Shown here: positions 17,413 to 27,464 of the stretch, in pieces
Numbering within the stretch: position 1 is the first letter of the stretch
Layout: each line of letters opens with the position of its first letter
From: an uncultured Synechococcaceae cyanobacterium
Lineage (GTDB): Bacteria > Cyanobacteriota > Cyanobacteriia > PCC-6307 > Cyanobiaceae
NCBI GenBank assembly: GCA_903907855.1
Contig: CAIVPT010000130.1
Span: 1 to 55,304 of the forward strand
Reading direction: 5' to 3'
Length of the DNA: 55,304 nt
Made by a program: the position numbers and the translations under genes
The notes under the pieces: model-generated
Databases searched by the model: none
The model's input: only the letters and a program-made list of their open reading frames with translations
What the model was told of the DNA's origin: nothing

Positions 17413-19026
17413 ATGGCCCGTTCGCTGCGTCGCATCGCCCTGATCGTGGCGGTGGCGACGGCCCTCTCCAAGGTGGCCGGACTGGTGCGCCAGCAGGTGA
17501 TCGCGGCGGCCTTCGGGGTGGGCGCCGCCTACGACGCGTACAACTACGCCTACGTGCTTCCGGGCTTCCTGCTGATCCTGCTGGGGGGCATCAACGGGCC
17601 GTTCCACAGCGCCATGGTGAGCGTGCTGGCCCGCCGGCCGCGCGAAGAGGGCGCCCATGTGCTGGCGGCGATCAACACGATCGTGGGGGCCGGCCTGCTG
17701 GTGGTGACGGTGCTGTTGGTGGTGGGGGCCGACCCGCTGATCACCCTGGTGGGTCCCGCCCTCGACCCGGAGCGCCACGCCATCGCCGTGGACCAGCTGC
17801 GCTGGATGGCGCCGATGGCCCTGTTCGCCGGCCTGATCGGCCTGGGCTTCGGCGCCCTCAACGCCGCCGATGTGTTCTGGTTGCCGTCGGTGAGCCCGCT
17901 GCTCTCCAGCGTGGCGGTGATCGGCGGCATCGGCCTGCTGTGGTGGCGGCTGGGGTCGGCGATCCTCGAGCCCCGCTACGTGGTGCTGGGGGGCGTGGTG
18001 CTCGCCGCCAGCACCACCGTGGGCGCGGTTCTGCAGTGGCTGATCCAGCTGCCCGCCCTCAGCCGCGAGGGGCTGAACAAGCTGAAGCTGGTGTGGGACT
18101 GGAAGGACCCTGGCGTTCAGGAGGTGCTCCAGGTGATGGGGCCGGCCACCCTCTCCTCCGGGATGCTGCAGATCAATGTGTTCGTGTCGCTGTTCTTCGC
18201 CTCCGGGCTGCCGGCGGCGGCGGCCGGCCTCGGCTACGCCAACCTGCTGGTGCAGACGCCCCTGGGGCTCCTCTCCAACGCCCTGCTGGTGCCCCTGCTG
18301 CCCGTCTACGCCCGGCTCACGGCGCCGCAGGACCGGCCCGAGCTGATCGGCCGCATCCGCCAGGGCCTGATGCTCTCCAACGCCAGCATGCTGCCCCTGG
18401 GGGCGGTGATGATCGCCCTGGCGGTGCCGATCGTGGCCCTGATCTACGAGCGCGGCGCCTTCGACGCCTCGGCGGCGGATCTGGTGGGGCGGCTGCTGAT
18501 GGCCTATGGCCTGGGCATGCCCGCCTACCTGGCCCGCGACGTGCTGGTGCGGGTCTTCTATGCCCTCGGCGATGGCGTCACGCCGTTCCGCTGGTCGCTG
18601 GCGGGCATCGGCCTCAACGCCATCTTCTGCTGGATGTTCGTGGGTGGGCCCACCCCCTGGGGGCTGCAGCTGCCGCCGCTCAATTTCGGCGCCCCCGGCC
18701 TGGTGCTGGCCACGGTGGGGGTGAACCTGATCACCTGCGTGGGCCTGCTGCTGGCCCTGGGCAGACGGTTGGGCGGGTTGCCCCTGCGCACCTGGGCCCG
18801 CGACACCGGCGTGCTCACACTCGCCGCCCTGCTCGGAGGGGTGGCGGCCTGGGCCCTGGCCGACTTCGTGGGTTGGCCTGCGGGATTGTTCGGTCGGTTG
18901 CTGCAGACCGGCTTCGGCACCGCCCTGGCCTTCGCGGTCTACGGGCTGGTGGCCTCGTGGGCCCGGGTGCCGGAGGCCACAGAGCTGCTGGCGATGCTGC
19001 GGCGCCGGCTGCCCGGGCGGGCCTGA
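17413..19026 (+). CDS. murJ: Lipid II flippase MurJ
   Basis: The product has 537 residues with about 14 hydrophobic helices. It begins with the typical SLRRIALIVAVATALSKVAG and VRQQVIAAAFG, and includes GGINGPFHSAMVSV, a loop common to MurJ of cyanobacteria. It flips peptidoglycan lipid II across the inner membrane. The ATG at 17413 was chosen because the family starts right there; upstream in-frame sequence overlaps sfsA and is not conserved. Confidence 0.93.
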   Translation: MARSLRRIALIVAVATALSKVAGLVRQQVIAAAFGVGAAYDAYNYAYVLPGFLLILLGGINGPFHSAMVSVLARRPREEGAHVLAAINTIVGAGLLVVTVLLVVGADPLITLVGPALDPERHAIAVDQLRWMAPMALFAGLIGLGFGALNAADVFWLPSVSPLLSSVAVIGGIGLLWWRLGSAILEPRYVVLGGVVLAASTTVGAVLQWLIQLPALSREGLNKLKLVWDWKDPGVQEVLQVMGPATLSSGMLQINVFVSLFFASGLPAAAAGLGYANLLVQTPLGLLSNALLVPLLPVYARLTAPQDRPELIGRIRQGLMLSNASMLPLGAVMIALAVPIVALIYERGAFDASAADLVGRLLMAYGLGMPAYLARDVLVRVFYALGDGVTPFRWSLAGIGLNAIFCWMFVGGPTPWGLQLPPLNFGAPGLVLATVGVNLITCVGLLLALGRRLGGLPLRTWARDTGVLTLAALLGGVAAWALADFVGWPAGLFGRLLQTGFGTALAFAVYGLVASWARVPEATELLAMLRRRLPGRA

Positions 19027-19076
19027 GGGGCGTCGACGGGGAGGGGCGGCGCGCGGTGGCGGATGCGGTGGCGGCC

Positions 19077-19334
19077 TCAGGGCAGCCGCACTTCCCGCTC
19101 CTCGCGCACCTGCAGGGGCACTTCAAGACGGGAGCGACCGAGCATCTGCGGACCATCCACCGAAACGATGCGGGCCTCGATGCCGAACTCGCGGAAGGCG
19201 TTCTCCAGCTCCTGGATCAGGGCCTTCTCCACCTGGGCCTCGGCGTCGACCACCTTGCCGATCAGCCGGCTGCCCAGCTTGCCGATGCGCTGACGGACCA
19301 CCTCGCGGGCGTTGGTGACCTCGATGATCAGCAC
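19077..19334 (-). CDS. Small conserved cyanobacterial protein, function unknown
   Basis: The product has 85 residues, opening MLIIEVTNAREVVRQRIG. It has a short beta-alpha region, GKVVDAEAQVEKALIQELE, then REFGIEARIVSVDGPQ and a basic/acidic end. The clean amino acid composition and codon pattern, against the very different readings of other frames, support a real gene. I believe close relatives occur in other Synechococcus-type genomes but cannot name a domain. It stands on the opposite strand to murJ, convergent, and 30 nt downstream of the DUF3181 gene. Confidence 0.7.
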   Translation of the reverse strand: MLIIEVTNAREVVRQRIGKLGSRLIGKVVDAEAQVEKALIQELENAFREFGIEARIVSVDGPQMLGRSRLEVPLQVREEREVRLP

Positions 19335-19364
19335 GGACCGGCAGGGTGAAGGGTGGGGGTCACC

Positions 19365-19655
19365 CTATCCGGCGAAGGGCTCAAGAACCTCCTCCAGATC
19401 GCGCAACTGGCCGGCGGGCACCAGCCGGGCGAGGGGCAGGCGGGTGGCGCCCCCGCCGATCGGCACCTGCACCGCTTCCAGGGCCTGGCGCGCCGCCACC
19501 GCCGCCCCCTGCTCGAGCCGCCCCGCAGCCTCGATCGCCAGGGTGTCGGCCAGGCCGGCATCACCGAGATAGAGGTGCCAGCTGGCCACCTGGATGTAGA
19601 GGCGATCGGCGATGGCCCGGCTCAGCTCCTCCAGGTCGCGGGCGGCGAGGGTCAT
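19365..19655 (-). CDS. DUF3181 family small protein
   Basis: The product has 96 residues. The conserved part is LEELSRAIADRLYIQVASWH followed by LYLGDAGLADTLA, which fits the cyanobacterial DUF3181 family. It is predicted to be cytoplasmic and helical. The ATG at 19655 overlaps the stop of the preceding 2TM gene by four nucleotides (ATGA), so the two are probably translationally coupled. No function is known. Confidence 0.75.
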   Translation of the reverse strand: MTLAARDLEELSRAIADRLYIQVASWHLYLGDAGLADTLAIEAAGRLEQGAAVAARQALEAVQVPIGGGATRLPLARLVPAGQLRDLEEVLEPFAG

Positions 19656-19885
19656 GGCTTGGGGCGCAGCAGCACGACCACGGTGGCATGAATCAGCAGG
19701 CCGAGACCCCAGGCCAGCGAGAGCCTCTCCAGGTGGGGCCAGGGATGGCGCAGCCCCTCCACCACCCACAGGCCGCTGTTGACGGCGGCGAACAGGGCGG
19801 CGTGAAGGGTGAGGTTCACGATCCGCTCGAAGTGTCGGTAGGTGGGGTCGGCGGGGTCGGCGGGGCCGTACCAGCGGATCGGCAT
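19652..19885 (-). CDS. 2TM-domain small membrane protein
   Basis: The product has 77 residues, opening MPIRWYGPADPADPTYRHFE, followed by two hydrophobic segments (LHAALFAAVNSGLWVV and LSLAWGLGLLIHATVVVLL) with HPWPHLERLS between them. This is the pattern of the '2TM domain' proteins common in cyanobacteria. The start is the last ATG before the conserved part; longer in-frame versions run toward the tRNA gene. It is coupled to the DUF3181 gene by an ATGA overlap. Confidence 0.75.
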   Translation of the reverse strand: MPIRWYGPADPADPTYRHFERIVNLTLHAALFAAVNSGLWVVEGLRHPWPHLERLSLAWGLGLLIHATVVVLLRPKP

Positions 19886-19972
19886 GGGGAGCGGGGGGGC
19901 GCTGCCGCCAGGTTGACGGATGGACCCCCCGTGCGGTGAGAATGTCAGGGAGCGGCTCCGGCCGTCGCCCAT

Positions 19973-20046
19973 GCGCTTGTAGCTCAGCGGATTAGAGCAT
20001 CTGACTACGGATCAGAGGGTCGGGAGTTCGAATCTCTCCAGGCGCG
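19973..20046 (+). tRNA. tRNA-Arg (anticodon ACG)
   Basis: A 74-nt cloverleaf is visible. The acceptor stem GCGCTTG pairs with CAGGCGC, with G as discriminator. The anticodon arm is TCTGA-CTACGGA-TCAGA with ACG at positions 34-36, and the T arm contains GTTCGAATC. CCA is not encoded; the genome continues TCC. A34 would be deaminated to inosine to read CGU/CGC/CGA, so a TadA-type enzyme is expected. A strong terminator follows. Confidence 0.97.
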
Positions 20047-20060
20047 TCCCCAACACTCCC

Positions 20061-20086
20061 ACCGCCCCGATGGGGCGGTTTTTTTT
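20061..20086 (+). terminator. Rho-independent terminator after tRNA-Arg
   Basis: An 8-bp stem (ACCGCCCC with GGGGCGGT, loop GAT) is followed by a run of eight T (20079-20086) on the plus strand. It separates the tRNA from glyA. Confidence 0.9.
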
Positions 20087-20167
20087 GCCCCGGCCCAGAA
20101 CATGGCCCCGGGTTCGCCGCTTCTGTTGCCTACGATCGACTCCTACGCCCTCGCTGCTCCCGGTTCC

Positions 20168-21445
20168 ATGGCGGATTCCCTCAACGCGTCCCTGGCCAGC
20201 GGTGATCCGGCGATTGCCGCCCTGATCGAGCGTGAGCTGCACCGCCAGCAGACGCACCTGGAGCTGATCGCCAGCGAAAACTTCGCCTCCCGGGCGGTGA
20301 TGGAGGCCCAGGGCTCCGTGCTCACCAACAAGTACGCCGAGGGCCTGCCCCACAAGCGCTATTACGGCGGCTGCGAGCACGTGGACGCCATCGAGGAGCT
20401 GGCGATCGAACGGGCCCGCGAGCTGTTCGGGGCCGCCTGGGCCAACGTGCAGCCCCACAGCGGCGCCCAGGCCAACTTCGCGGTGTTTCTGGCCCTGCTC
20501 CAGCCGGGGGACACGATCCTGGGCATGGACCTCAGCCACGGGGGGCACCTCACCCACGGCTCGCCGGTGAATGTGTCGGGCAAGTGGTTCCGCGCCGTGC
20601 ACTACGGCGTCGACCGCGAGAGCCAGCAGCTCGACATGGCGGCCGTGCGCACCCTCGCCCTGGAACACCGGCCCAAGCTGATCGTGTGCGGGTACTCCGC
20701 CTACCCCCGCACCATCGATTTCGCCGCCTTCCGGGCGATCGCCGATGAGGTGGGCGCCTACCTGCTGGCCGACATCGCCCATATCGCCGGCCTGGTGGCG
20801 GCGGGACTGCATCCCTCCCCCCTGCCCCACTGCCACGTCGTCACCACCACCACCCACAAGACCCTGCGGGGCCCCCGCGGGGGCCTGATCCTCTGCAACG
20901 ACGCCGAATTCGGCCGCCAGTTCGACAAGGCGGTCTTCCCCGGCACCCAGGGCGGCCCCCTCGAGCACGTGGTGGCGGCCAAGGCGGTGGCCTTCGGGGA
21001 GGCCCTGCAGCCCTCCTTCCGCACCTACGGCGAGCAGGTGATCGCCAACGCCCAGGCCCTGGCGGGCCGCCTGATCGAGCGGGGCATCGCTGTGGTGAGC
21101 GGCGGCACCGACAACCACCTCGTGCTGCTCGACCTGCGCTCGATCGGCATGACCGGCAAGGTGGCCGACCTGCTGGTGAGCGACGTGCACATCACCGCCA
21201 ACAAGAACACCGTGCCCTTCGACCCCGAGTCGCCGTTCGTCACCAGCGGCCTGCGCCTGGGCACCGCCGCCTGCACCACCCGCGGCTTCGATGAGGCGGC
21301 CTTCCGCGAGGTGGCCGACGTGATCGCCGACCGGCTGCTCAACCCCGAGGACGCCGCCATCGAGGAGCGCTGCCGCACCCGGGTGGCGACCCTGTGCTCA
21401 CGCTTCCCCCTCTACGGCGGCCAACGTGAGCTTCAGCACGCCTGA
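20168..21445 (+). CDS. glyA: Serine hydroxymethyltransferase
   Basis: The product has 425 residues, the normal bacterial length. It interconverts serine and glycine with tetrahydrofolate, feeding one-carbon metabolism and photorespiratory glycine use. The sequence shows [33 protein letters not shown], the PLP-lysine motif [16 protein letters not shown], and [19 protein letters not shown]. The ATG at 20168 (MADSLNAS) matches family starts; an upstream in-frame ATG at 20102 would add 22 unlikely residues. Confidence 0.97.
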   Translation: MADSLNASLASGDPAIAALIERELHRQQTHLELIASENFASRAVMEAQGSVLTNKYAEGLPHKRYYGGCEHVDAIEELAIERARELFGAAWANVQPHSGAQANFAVFLALLQPGDTILGMDLSHGGHLTHGSPVNVSGKWFRAVHYGVDRESQQLDMAAVRTLALEHRPKLIVCGYSAYPRTIDFAAFRAIADEVGAYLLADIAHIAGLVAAGLHPSPLPHCHVVTTTTHKTLRGPRGGLILCNDAEFGRQFDKAVFPGTQGGPLEHVVAAKAVAFGEALQPSFRTYGEQVIANAQALAGRLIERGIAVVSGGTDNHLVLLDLRSIGMTGKVADLLVSDVHITANKNTVPFDPESPFVTSGLRLGTAACTTRGFDEAAFREVADVIADRLLNPEDAAIEERCRTRVATLCSRFPLYGGQRELQHA

Positions 21446-21491
21446 TCCCCGGAACGACCCGTAATGTGACGGCCACAGGCCCGCCGCTGCC

Positions 21492-22604
21492 GTGACCCTC
21501 GCTGAGAGCCCGATCGCGGCTGCCCTCCTCACCCTCGCGAGCGCAGCCCTGCTCACGGCTCTGATCGTGCCGGTGGTCCGTCGGCTCGGCCTGCTCTGGG
21601 GGCTCGTGGACCGACCCGATTCACGCAAGCAGCACACCGTGCCGATGGTGCGGCTGGGCGGGGTGGGCATCGTGCTGGGCTTCAGCCTGGCCCTGCTGCT
21701 CACCTGGCAACTGGCGGGCTTCGCCCAGCTGCAGGCCGACAAGGACCAACTCATCTGGACCACCCTCGCCGGCGCCCTCTGCTATTTCGTGATCGGCCTG
21801 GCGGATGACCTCACCGCCCTGCCCCCCCTGCCGCGCCTCGCCAGCCAGGTGGCCGTGGCGATGGTGGTGTGGAACCAGGGCGTGCAGATCGGCACGATCG
21901 AGCTGCCCTTCGCCCTGTGGGGCGGCGATCCGATCCTGCGGCTGGCCCCCAGCCTCAGCCTGCTGGCCACCGTGGTCTGGCTGGTGGGGATCACCAACGC
22001 GATCAACTGGCTCGACGGCCTCGACGGCCTGGCGGCCGGCGTGAGCGGCATCGCCGCCGTGGGGCTGCTGTCGGTGAGCTTCAGCCTGCATCAACCGGCT
22101 GCGGGCCTGCTGGCGGCGGCCCTGGCCGGCGCCTGCCTGGGCTTCCTGCGCCACAACTTCAACCCCGCCCGCATCTTCATGGGCGATGGGGGCTCCTACT
22201 TTCTTGGCTTCGCCCTGGCGGCGATCAGCATCGTGGGGCCGGCCAAAGGTCTTACCAGCGTCAGCCTGCTGCTGCCGCTGTTGATCCTTTCGCTGCCCCT
22301 GGCCGATATGTCGGCGGTGATCATGGGGCGCCTCAGCGAAGGCCGCTCCCCCTTCTATCCCGACCGGCGGCACCTGCACCACCGCCTGCTGCGGGCAGGC
22401 CTGAGCCACCGGCGCACGGTGCTTCTGATCTACGCCTTCACCCAGTGGCTGGCGTCTCTGGCGCTGGTGGTGGCCAACGCCGAGATGCGCTTCCTCTGGC
22501 TGGGGGTGGCCACCGCCGTGCTGGTGGCGGTGGTGGTGCTCTGCCGCCGCCAGATGCAGCAAGACTCCCTGGTGTCCGAGACGGATGCGGGGGCGCCGCG
22601 ATGA
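21492..22604 (+). CDS. Undecaprenyl-phosphate N-acetylglucosaminyl 1-phosphate transferase (WecA/TagO-like)
   Basis: The product has 370 residues and is polytopic. Catalytic and substrate motifs of the MraY/WecA superfamily are visible: [35 protein letters not shown] (Asp-Asp), [15 protein letters not shown], and [12 protein letters not shown], then [17 protein letters not shown] as the His-rich loop of the WecA group. It would start lipid-linked glycan chains (O-antigen or exopolysaccharide) at the inner membrane and could feed the WecG-like enzyme at 5719. The start is GTG. It overlaps cinA by four nucleotides (ATGA). Confidence 0.9.
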   Translation: MTLAESPIAAALLTLASAALLTALIVPVVRRLGLLWGLVDRPDSRKQHTVPMVRLGGVGIVLGFSLALLLTWQLAGFAQLQADKDQLIWTTLAGALCYFVIGLADDLTALPPLPRLASQVAVAMVVWNQGVQIGTIELPFALWGGDPILRLAPSLSLLATVVWLVGITNAINWLDGLDGLAAGVSGIAAVGLLSVSFSLHQPAAGLLAAALAGACLGFLRHNFNPARIFMGDGGSYFLGFALAAISIVGPAKGLTSVSLLLPLLILSLPLADMSAVIMGRLSEGRSPFYPDRRHLHHRLLRAGLSHRRTVLLIYAFTQWLASLALVVANAEMRFLWLGVATAVLVAVVVLCRRQMQQDSLVSETDAGAPR

Positions 22605-23872
22605 GCGCCGCCGGCGATCCCAGGGCGGTCGAGATCCTCTGCGTCGGCACCGAACTGCTGCTGGGCAACATCCTCAACAGCAACGCCCGCTGGCTGGCCG
22701 AGCGCCTGGCCTCCCTGGGGCTTCCCCATCACCGCCAGGGGGTGGTGGGCGACAACCGGGAGCGGCTGATCGCCGCGGTGCGGGAGGCGGCCGGGCGCTG
22801 CCGTGTGCTGGTGACCACCGGCGGGCTGGGCCCCACCCCCGACGACCTGACCACCGAAGCGATCGCCGCAGCCTTCGGCACCGATCTGGTGGAGCACCCT
22901 GAGGTGTGGGCCGACATTGAGGCCAAGCTGGCGGAACGGGGCCGCCACCCGGAGGCCTCCCTGCGCCGCCAGGCCCTGCTGCCCCGCGGCGCCGCCGTGC
23001 TCCCCAACCCCACGGGCACCGCCCCCGGCATGGTGTGGACCCCCCAGCCCGGCTTCACGGTGCTCACCTTTCCCGGGGTACCCAGCGAGATGAAGGCGAT
23101 GTGGGAGGCGACCGCCGAGCCATGGCTGCGGAGCAGCGGCCTGGCCCAGGGCGTCTTCTCCAGCCGCACCCTGCACTTCTGGGGCCTCTCCGAATCGGCG
23201 CTGGCCGAGCGGGTGGCCGACCTGCTGGCGGGGGAGAACCCCACCGTGGCTCCCTACGCCGGCGCTGGCGAGGTGCAGCTGCGCCTCACGGCCCGCGCCG
23301 GGGATGGGGCGGCGGCGGCCGCCCTGCTGGCACCTGTGGAGCGCGAGCTGCGCAGCCGCACCGATCGCTGTTGCTTCGGGGTCGACGGGCAGAGCCTGGC
23401 GGCGGTGGTGCTGGACCAGCTGCGGCGCCGCGGTGAGACCCTGGCGGTGGCCGAATCATGCACGGGGGGCGGCATCGGCGCGGCCCTCGCGGCGGTGCCG
23501 GGCGCGTCGGATGTCTTCCTCGGTGGCGTGATCGCTTATGCCAATTCCGTCAAGGAGGCGTTGCTGGGAGTGCCGGAGGATCTGCTGCAGACCCATGGGG
23601 CGGTGAGCGATCCGGTGGCGGCAGCGATGGCCGAGGGCGTGCGCCGCCGCTGCGGCACCACCTGGGCGGTGGCGGTCACCGGCATCGCCGGACCGGGCGG
23701 CGCCACCGCCGACAAACCGGTGGGCCTGGTGCACATCGCCGTGGCGGGGCCGCAGGGGTGCGCTGTGGCACCCGTGCGCTTCGGAGCTCGGCGAGGCCGC
23801 CACTGGATCCAGACACTCACCGTGGGCGAGTCCCTCAATCGCCTGCGCCTGCTTCTGACTGAGCCAGGTTGA
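22601..23872 (+). CDS. cinA: CinA family protein (COG1058/PncC domains)
   Basis: The product has 423 residues. The N-terminal MoCF-like domain starts with [19 protein letters not shown] and holds [13 protein letters not shown]. The C-terminal nicotinamide-nucleotide amidase (PncC) domain holds [35 protein letters not shown] and [12 protein letters not shown]. Such fusions hydrolyse ADP-ribose or NMN and act in NAD recycling; the competence link of the name comes from other bacteria. Its start overlaps the stop of the WecA-like gene. Confidence 0.95.
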   Translation: MSAAGDPRAVEILCVGTELLLGNILNSNARWLAERLASLGLPHHRQGVVGDNRERLIAAVREAAGRCRVLVTTGGLGPTPDDLTTEAIAAAFGTDLVEHPEVWADIEAKLAERGRHPEASLRRQALLPRGAAVLPNPTGTAPGMVWTPQPGFTVLTFPGVPSEMKAMWEATAEPWLRSSGLAQGVFSSRTLHFWGLSESALAERVADLLAGENPTVAPYAGAGEVQLRLTARAGDGAAAAALLAPVERELRSRTDRCCFGVDGQSLAAVVLDQLRRRGETLAVAESCTGGGIGAALAAVPGASDVFLGGVIAYANSVKEALLGVPEDLLQTHGAVSDPVAAAMAEGVRRRCGTTWAVAVTGIAGPGGATADKPVGLVHIAVAGPQGCAVAPVRFGARRGRHWIQTLTVGESLNRLRLLLTEPG

Positions 23873-23991
23873 GATCAGACGATCTCGCACGGCCAATGGC
23901 GAACGATTGATCCTCGATTGCCCATCGCGGGGCGCTTGCGGAATGGACGACAACCGGTACGGTTACGGCGCGGTTGTTTTTCCTTCCCATC

Positions 23992-24360
23992 ATGCTCACC
24001 GGCGCCGAACTTCTCGCCAAGGTCAAAGAACTGGGCGACGTCTCCAAGTCCGAACTGGTTCGCGGTTGCGGCTACGTGAGCACCAAGAAGGTTGGCGGCG
24101 AACGCCTCAACTTCACCGCCTTCTACGAAGCGTTGCTGGAGGCCAAGGGGCTCAGCCTCAGCGACGGCGGCGGCAAAGGTGGCGGCAAAGGTGGGCGCAA
24201 GCTCAGCTATGTGGCCACCGTTCAGGGCAACGGCAACCTGCTGGTGGGCAAGGCCTACACCGCCATGCTCGACCTCCAGCCGGGCGACGAATTCGAGATC
24301 AAGCTGGGCCGCAAGCAGATCCGGCTGGTACCAGCCGGTGGCTCCGACGACGAGGAATGA
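23992..24360 (+). CDS. cyabrB: cyAbrB-type transcriptional regulator
   Basis: The product has 122 residues. The N-terminal region MLTGAELLAKVKELGDVSK and the CGYVSTKK...RLNFTAFYEALL segment are typical of cyanobacterial AbrB proteins. A Gly/Lys linker (GGGKGGGKGGRK) then leads into a C-terminal swapped-hairpin AbrB fold (TVQGNGNLLVGKAYTAMLDL, PGDEFEIKLGRKQIRLV). Members bind DNA broadly and influence nitrogen and carbon genes, which is relevant to the nitrate block in this window, though no direct link is visible. The ATG at 23992 was preferred to a TTG six codons earlier. Confidence 0.9.
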   Translation: MLTGAELLAKVKELGDVSKSELVRGCGYVSTKKVGGERLNFTAFYEALLEAKGLSLSDGGGKGGGKGGRKLSYVATVQGNGNLLVGKAYTAMLDLQPGDEFEIKLGRKQIRLVPAGGSDDEE

Positions 24361-24704
24361 GCGTTCCCTGCCGGAGGGCCGGGGATTGATCACCATTGCT
24401 GTGCGATGGGCTTTTCCCCGGCCTTCAGGCCCTTTTCCCCGCTTCTGGCGGTTTTTTCCCCAGGTCTGGGCGGCCACCCTCGGCCCCGGCCGGCCCGAGG
24501 CCGCCCAGGCCTGGGGAAAGCGTCCCTCCCCTTGACGGCCCCGGCCAAGCCGCTGTCGACCCATCACCCCCAGCCCCCCACCCCAGGAGCGAGGCTCCAG
24601 CAGCTGAGATCTTGGTGTGCGCCACGCGAGACCAGCGAGAGGCCGGTGGCTTTGACGGGCGGCGACCCGCCGTGGGGTGATGGGGGCGTTGCCGCGAGAC
24701 GCCG
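24361..24704. other. Intergenic region after the cyAbrB gene
   Basis: In these 344 nt I see no protein gene with sensible composition. They hold a weak terminator-like hairpin at 24439-24457 and a small GGAGC/GCTCC hairpin near 24585. The leftover is GC-rich with no clear promoter boxes. Confidence 0.5.
24439..24457 (+). terminator. Weak terminator candidate after the cyAbrB gene
   Basis: A short stem (CCGC with GCGG, five-nucleotide loop) is directly followed by six T at 24452-24457. The stem is only 4 bp, so this is uncertain. Confidence 0.3.
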
Positions 24705-24989
24705 ATGAGCCAGATCCCCGACCAGGCCCCCAGCCACGTGAGCATCGAGAACCAGATGCCCGAGGACCTGTTCCTGGCGATGAGGGAATTCATCCGGCTC
24801 CACCCCCAGTGGGATCAGTACCGGCTGATGCAGGCGGCCCTGGCCGGCTTCCTGTTCCAGCACGGTTGCAGCGATCGCGCCGTGGCCCGCCACTACCTCG
24901 ACGGGCTCTTCCAGCGCGGCCTGGCCCCTGGCCTTGCGGCCGCACCGGGCGGGCCCGCCGTGCCATCCGCGCCCATCGCGCCCCGATGA
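24705..24989 (+). CDS. DUF2811 family small protein
   Basis: The product has 94 residues. The conserved part, VSIENQMPEDLFLAMREFIR followed by HPQWDQYRLMQAALAGFLFQ and DRAVARHYLDGLF, matches the cyanobacterial DUF2811 family, a small helical protein of unknown function. The last 25 residues (Ala/Pro-rich) are not conserved. Its stop overlaps the ATG of the dehydrogenase gene by four nucleotides, so expression is probably coupled. Confidence 0.8.
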   Translation: MSQIPDQAPSHVSIENQMPEDLFLAMREFIRLHPQWDQYRLMQAALAGFLFQHGCSDRAVARHYLDGLFQRGLAPGLAAAPGGPAVPSAPIAPR

Positions 24990-25990
24990 CCTCCCCCAGC
25001 GCCGACCCCGCAGCCTCCCCCCAGCTGGTGGTCCTCGATGGGCACACCTGCAATCCCGGCGATCTCTCCTGGGAGCCGCTCGAGCGCCTGGGCCACCTGA
25101 CGGTGCACCCGCGTACCGCCCCCGACCAGGTGGCCGAGCGCATCGCCGGCGCCGACGTGGTGCTCACCAACAAGACCCCGCTCAACGCCGCGGCCCTTGC
25201 CGGAACACCGGGATTGCGGGGCATCGCCCTACTGGCCACCGGCTACGACGTGGTCGACCTGGCGGCGGCCCGCCGCGCAGGCATACCCGTGTGCAACGTG
25301 CCGGAATACGGCACGGCCTCGGTGGCCCAGGCGGTCTTCGCGCTGCTCCTGGAGCTCTGCCTGCACACCGGCGACCACGCCCGGGCGGTGCGGGAGGGCC
25401 GCTGGTCGGACAGCCCCGATTTCTGCTTCTGGGATGGCAGCCTCACGGAGCTGGCCGGCCGCACCCTCGGCGTGGTGGGCCTGGGACGGATCGGGCACGC
25501 GGTGGCGCGCATCGGCCGGGCCTTCGGCATGGAGGTGATCGCCTGTCGCCGCGGGGTCGCCAGCGGCGGGGTCGCCAGCGGCCATGACCCCGAAGGCCTG
25601 ACCCTGGTGGACCTCAACACCCTGCTGGCCACCAGCGACGTGGTGAGCCTGCACTGCCCCCTCACCGAGGAAACCCGCGGCCTGATCAACGCGGAGCGCA
25701 TCGCCCGCATGAAACCCGGCGCCCTGCTGCTGAACACCGGCCGCGGCGCCCTGATCCAGGAGGCCGATCTGGCGGCCGCCCTGCAGGCCGGCCGACTGGG
25801 CGGGGCGGGGCTCGATGTGCTCACGGTGGAGCCACCCGCCCGCAACCACCCCCAGCTCGAGGCCCCCAACTGCCTGATCACCCCGCACATCGCCTGGGCC
25901 ACCCGCCAGGCGCGCGAACGGCTGATCGCGATCAGCGCCGCCAACGTGGCCGCCCTGCTGGCGGGGCACCCCCAGCACCGGGTGGGCTGA
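24986..25990 (+). CDS. D-2-hydroxyacid dehydrogenase (NAD(P)-dependent)
   Basis: The product has 334 residues. It has the nucleotide-binding [20 protein letters not shown] with a downstream basic ACRR, and the family's catalytic triad regions: the Arg in [15 protein letters not shown], the Glu in DVLTVEPP, and the His in [10 protein letters not shown]. Substrate could be glycerate/hydroxypyruvate or a related 2-keto acid; it cannot be resolved here. A 15-bp in-frame tandem duplication gives [10 protein letters not shown] at about residues 190-199, just after the cofactor-binding strand. It is coupled by ATGA to the DUF2811 gene. Confidence 0.87.
   Translation: MTSPSADPAASPQLVVLDGHTCNPGDLSWEPLERLGHLTVHPRTAPDQVAERIAGADVVLTNKTPLNAAALAGTPGLRGIALLATGYDVVDLAAARRAGIPVCNVPEYGTASVAQAVFALLLELCLHTGDHARAVREGRWSDSPDFCFWDGSLTELAGRTLGVVGLGRIGHAVARIGRAFGMEVIACRRGVASGGVASGHDPEGLTLVDLNTLLATSDVVSLHCPLTEETRGLINAERIARMKPGALLLNTGRGALIQEADLAAALQAGRLGGAGLDVLTVEPPARNHPQLEAPNCLITPHIAWATRQARERLIAISAANVAALLAGHPQHRVG
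25553..25582 (+). repeat. 15-bp perfect tandem duplication inside the dehydrogenase gene
   Basis: GGGGTCGCCAGCGGC occurs twice in a row, in frame, and encodes GVASG twice. The duplicated loop follows the ACRR segment in the cofactor domain. Confidence 0.95.
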
Positions 25991-26054
25991 GGTCTGTCCA
26001 GCTGGTCTGATTCCTGCCCACGTAGGCTGGTCCTTCTGTGCGGTCGGGTCGTCC

Positions 26055-27464
26055 GTGAGTGCCGGCACCCTCTACGACAAGGTCTGGGATCTGCATCGGG
26101 TCGCCGAGCTGCCCGGTGGTGCCAGCCAGCTGTTCATCGGTCTGCACCTCATCCACGAGGTGACCAGCCCCCAGGCCTTTGCCGCCCTGCGAGAGCTGGG
26201 GCTGTCGGTGCGCCATCCCGAGCGCACCGTGGCCACGGTGGACCACATCGTGCCCACCACGTCCCAGGCCCGGCCCTTCGCCGATCCCCTGGCCGAGGAG
26301 ATGCTGGCCACCCTGGAGGCCAACTGCGCCGAGTACGGCATCACCCTCCATGGCATCGGCAGCGGCCGCCAGGGGATCGTGCACGTGATCGCCCCGGAGC
26401 TGGGGCTCACCCAACCCGGAATGACCGTGGCCTGCGGTGATTCCCACACCTCCACCCACGGGGCGTTCGGGGCGATCGCCTTCGGCATCGGCACCAGCCA
26501 GGTGCGCGATGTGCTCGCCAGCCAGAGCCTGGCGATGGGCCGCCTCAAGGTGCGACGCATCCTGGTGGAGGGCAGCCTGCGGCCGGGCGTGCATGCCAAG
26601 GACCTGATCCTCCACGTGATCCGCCGGCTCGGGGTGAAGGGGGGCGTCGGCCATGCCTATGAGTTCGCCGGTCCGGCGATCGAGGCCCTCTCGATGGAGG
26701 AGCGCATGACCCTGTGCAACATGGCGATCGAGGGCGGCGCACGGGTGGGTTATGTCAACCCCGATGCCGTCACCTTCGCCTATCTGCAGGGGCGGCCAGC
26801 GGCCCCCCAGGGGGAAGCCTGGGAGCGGGCGGTGGCCTGGTGGAGCTCCCTGGCCAGCGGCCCCGATGCCGTCTTCGACGACGAGGTGGTCTTCGATGCC
26901 GCCACGATCAGCCCCACCGTCACCTGGGGCATCACCCCCGCCCAGGCGATCGGTGTGGATGAAGCGGTGCCGCGGCCCGAGGAGCTGGAGGAGGGGGAGC
27001 GCCCCATCGCCGCCGAGGCCTACCGCTACATGGATCTGGAGCCGGGCCGTCCGATCGCCGGCGTGCCGGTGGACGTGTGCTTCATCGGCAGCTGCACCAA
27101 CGGGCGGCTGAGCGATCTGCGGGCGGCGGCGGCGGTGGCGCGGGGCCGGCATGTGGCGCCCGGCATCAAGGCCTTCGTGGTACCAGGGTCCGAACAGGTG
27201 GCGGCGGCGGCGGAAGCCGAGGGCCTCGACCTGGTGTTCCGTGAGGCGGGCTTCGAATGGCGCGAACCCGGCTGCTCGATGTGCCTGGCGATGAATCCCG
27301 ACCGGTTGGAGGGGCGCCAGATCAGCGCCAGCTCCAGCAACCGCAACTTCAAGGGCCGCCAGGGTTCCGCCACCGGCCGCACCCTGCTGATGAGCCCCGC
27401 CATGGTGGCCGCCGCCGCCGTGCGCGGCCATGTCACCGACGTCCGTGAGCTGCTGAGCCGATGA
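26055..27464 (+). CDS. leuC: 3-isopropylmalate dehydratase large subunit
   Basis: The product has 469 residues, the standard length. Together with LeuD it isomerises 2- to 3-isopropylmalate in leucine synthesis. It carries an aconitase-type [4Fe-4S] cluster, with Cys residues visible in [13 protein letters not shown] and [11 protein letters not shown]; the substrate loops [20 protein letters not shown] and [11 protein letters not shown] are intact. The start is GTG at 26055 ([16 protein letters not shown]). A -10-like TAGGCT lies about 25 nt upstream. It overlaps leuD by four nucleotides. Confidence 0.97.
   Translation: MSAGTLYDKVWDLHRVAELPGGASQLFIGLHLIHEVTSPQAFAALRELGLSVRHPERTVATVDHIVPTTSQARPFADPLAEEMLATLEANCAEYGITLHGIGSGRQGIVHVIAPELGLTQPGMTVACGDSHTSTHGAFGAIAFGIGTSQVRDVLASQSLAMGRLKVRRILVEGSLRPGVHAKDLILHVIRRLGVKGGVGHAYEFAGPAIEALSMEERMTLCNMAIEGGARVGYVNPDAVTFAYLQGRPAAPQGEAWERAVAWWSSLASGPDAVFDDEVVFDAATISPTVTWGITPAQAIGVDEAVPRPEELEEGERPIAAEAYRYMDLEPGRPIAGVPVDVCFIGSCTNGRLSDLRAAAAVARGRHVAPGIKAFVVPGSEQVAAAAEAEGLDLVFREAGFEWREPGCSMCLAMNPDRLEGRQISASSSNRNFKGRQGSATGRTLLMSPAMVAAAAVRGHVTDVRELLSR

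Noticed and set aside
24361-24704. A short Pro/Arg-rich plus-strand frame as a gene
   Set aside because: Composition is that of random GC-rich DNA, with no ribosome site and no recognisable motif.
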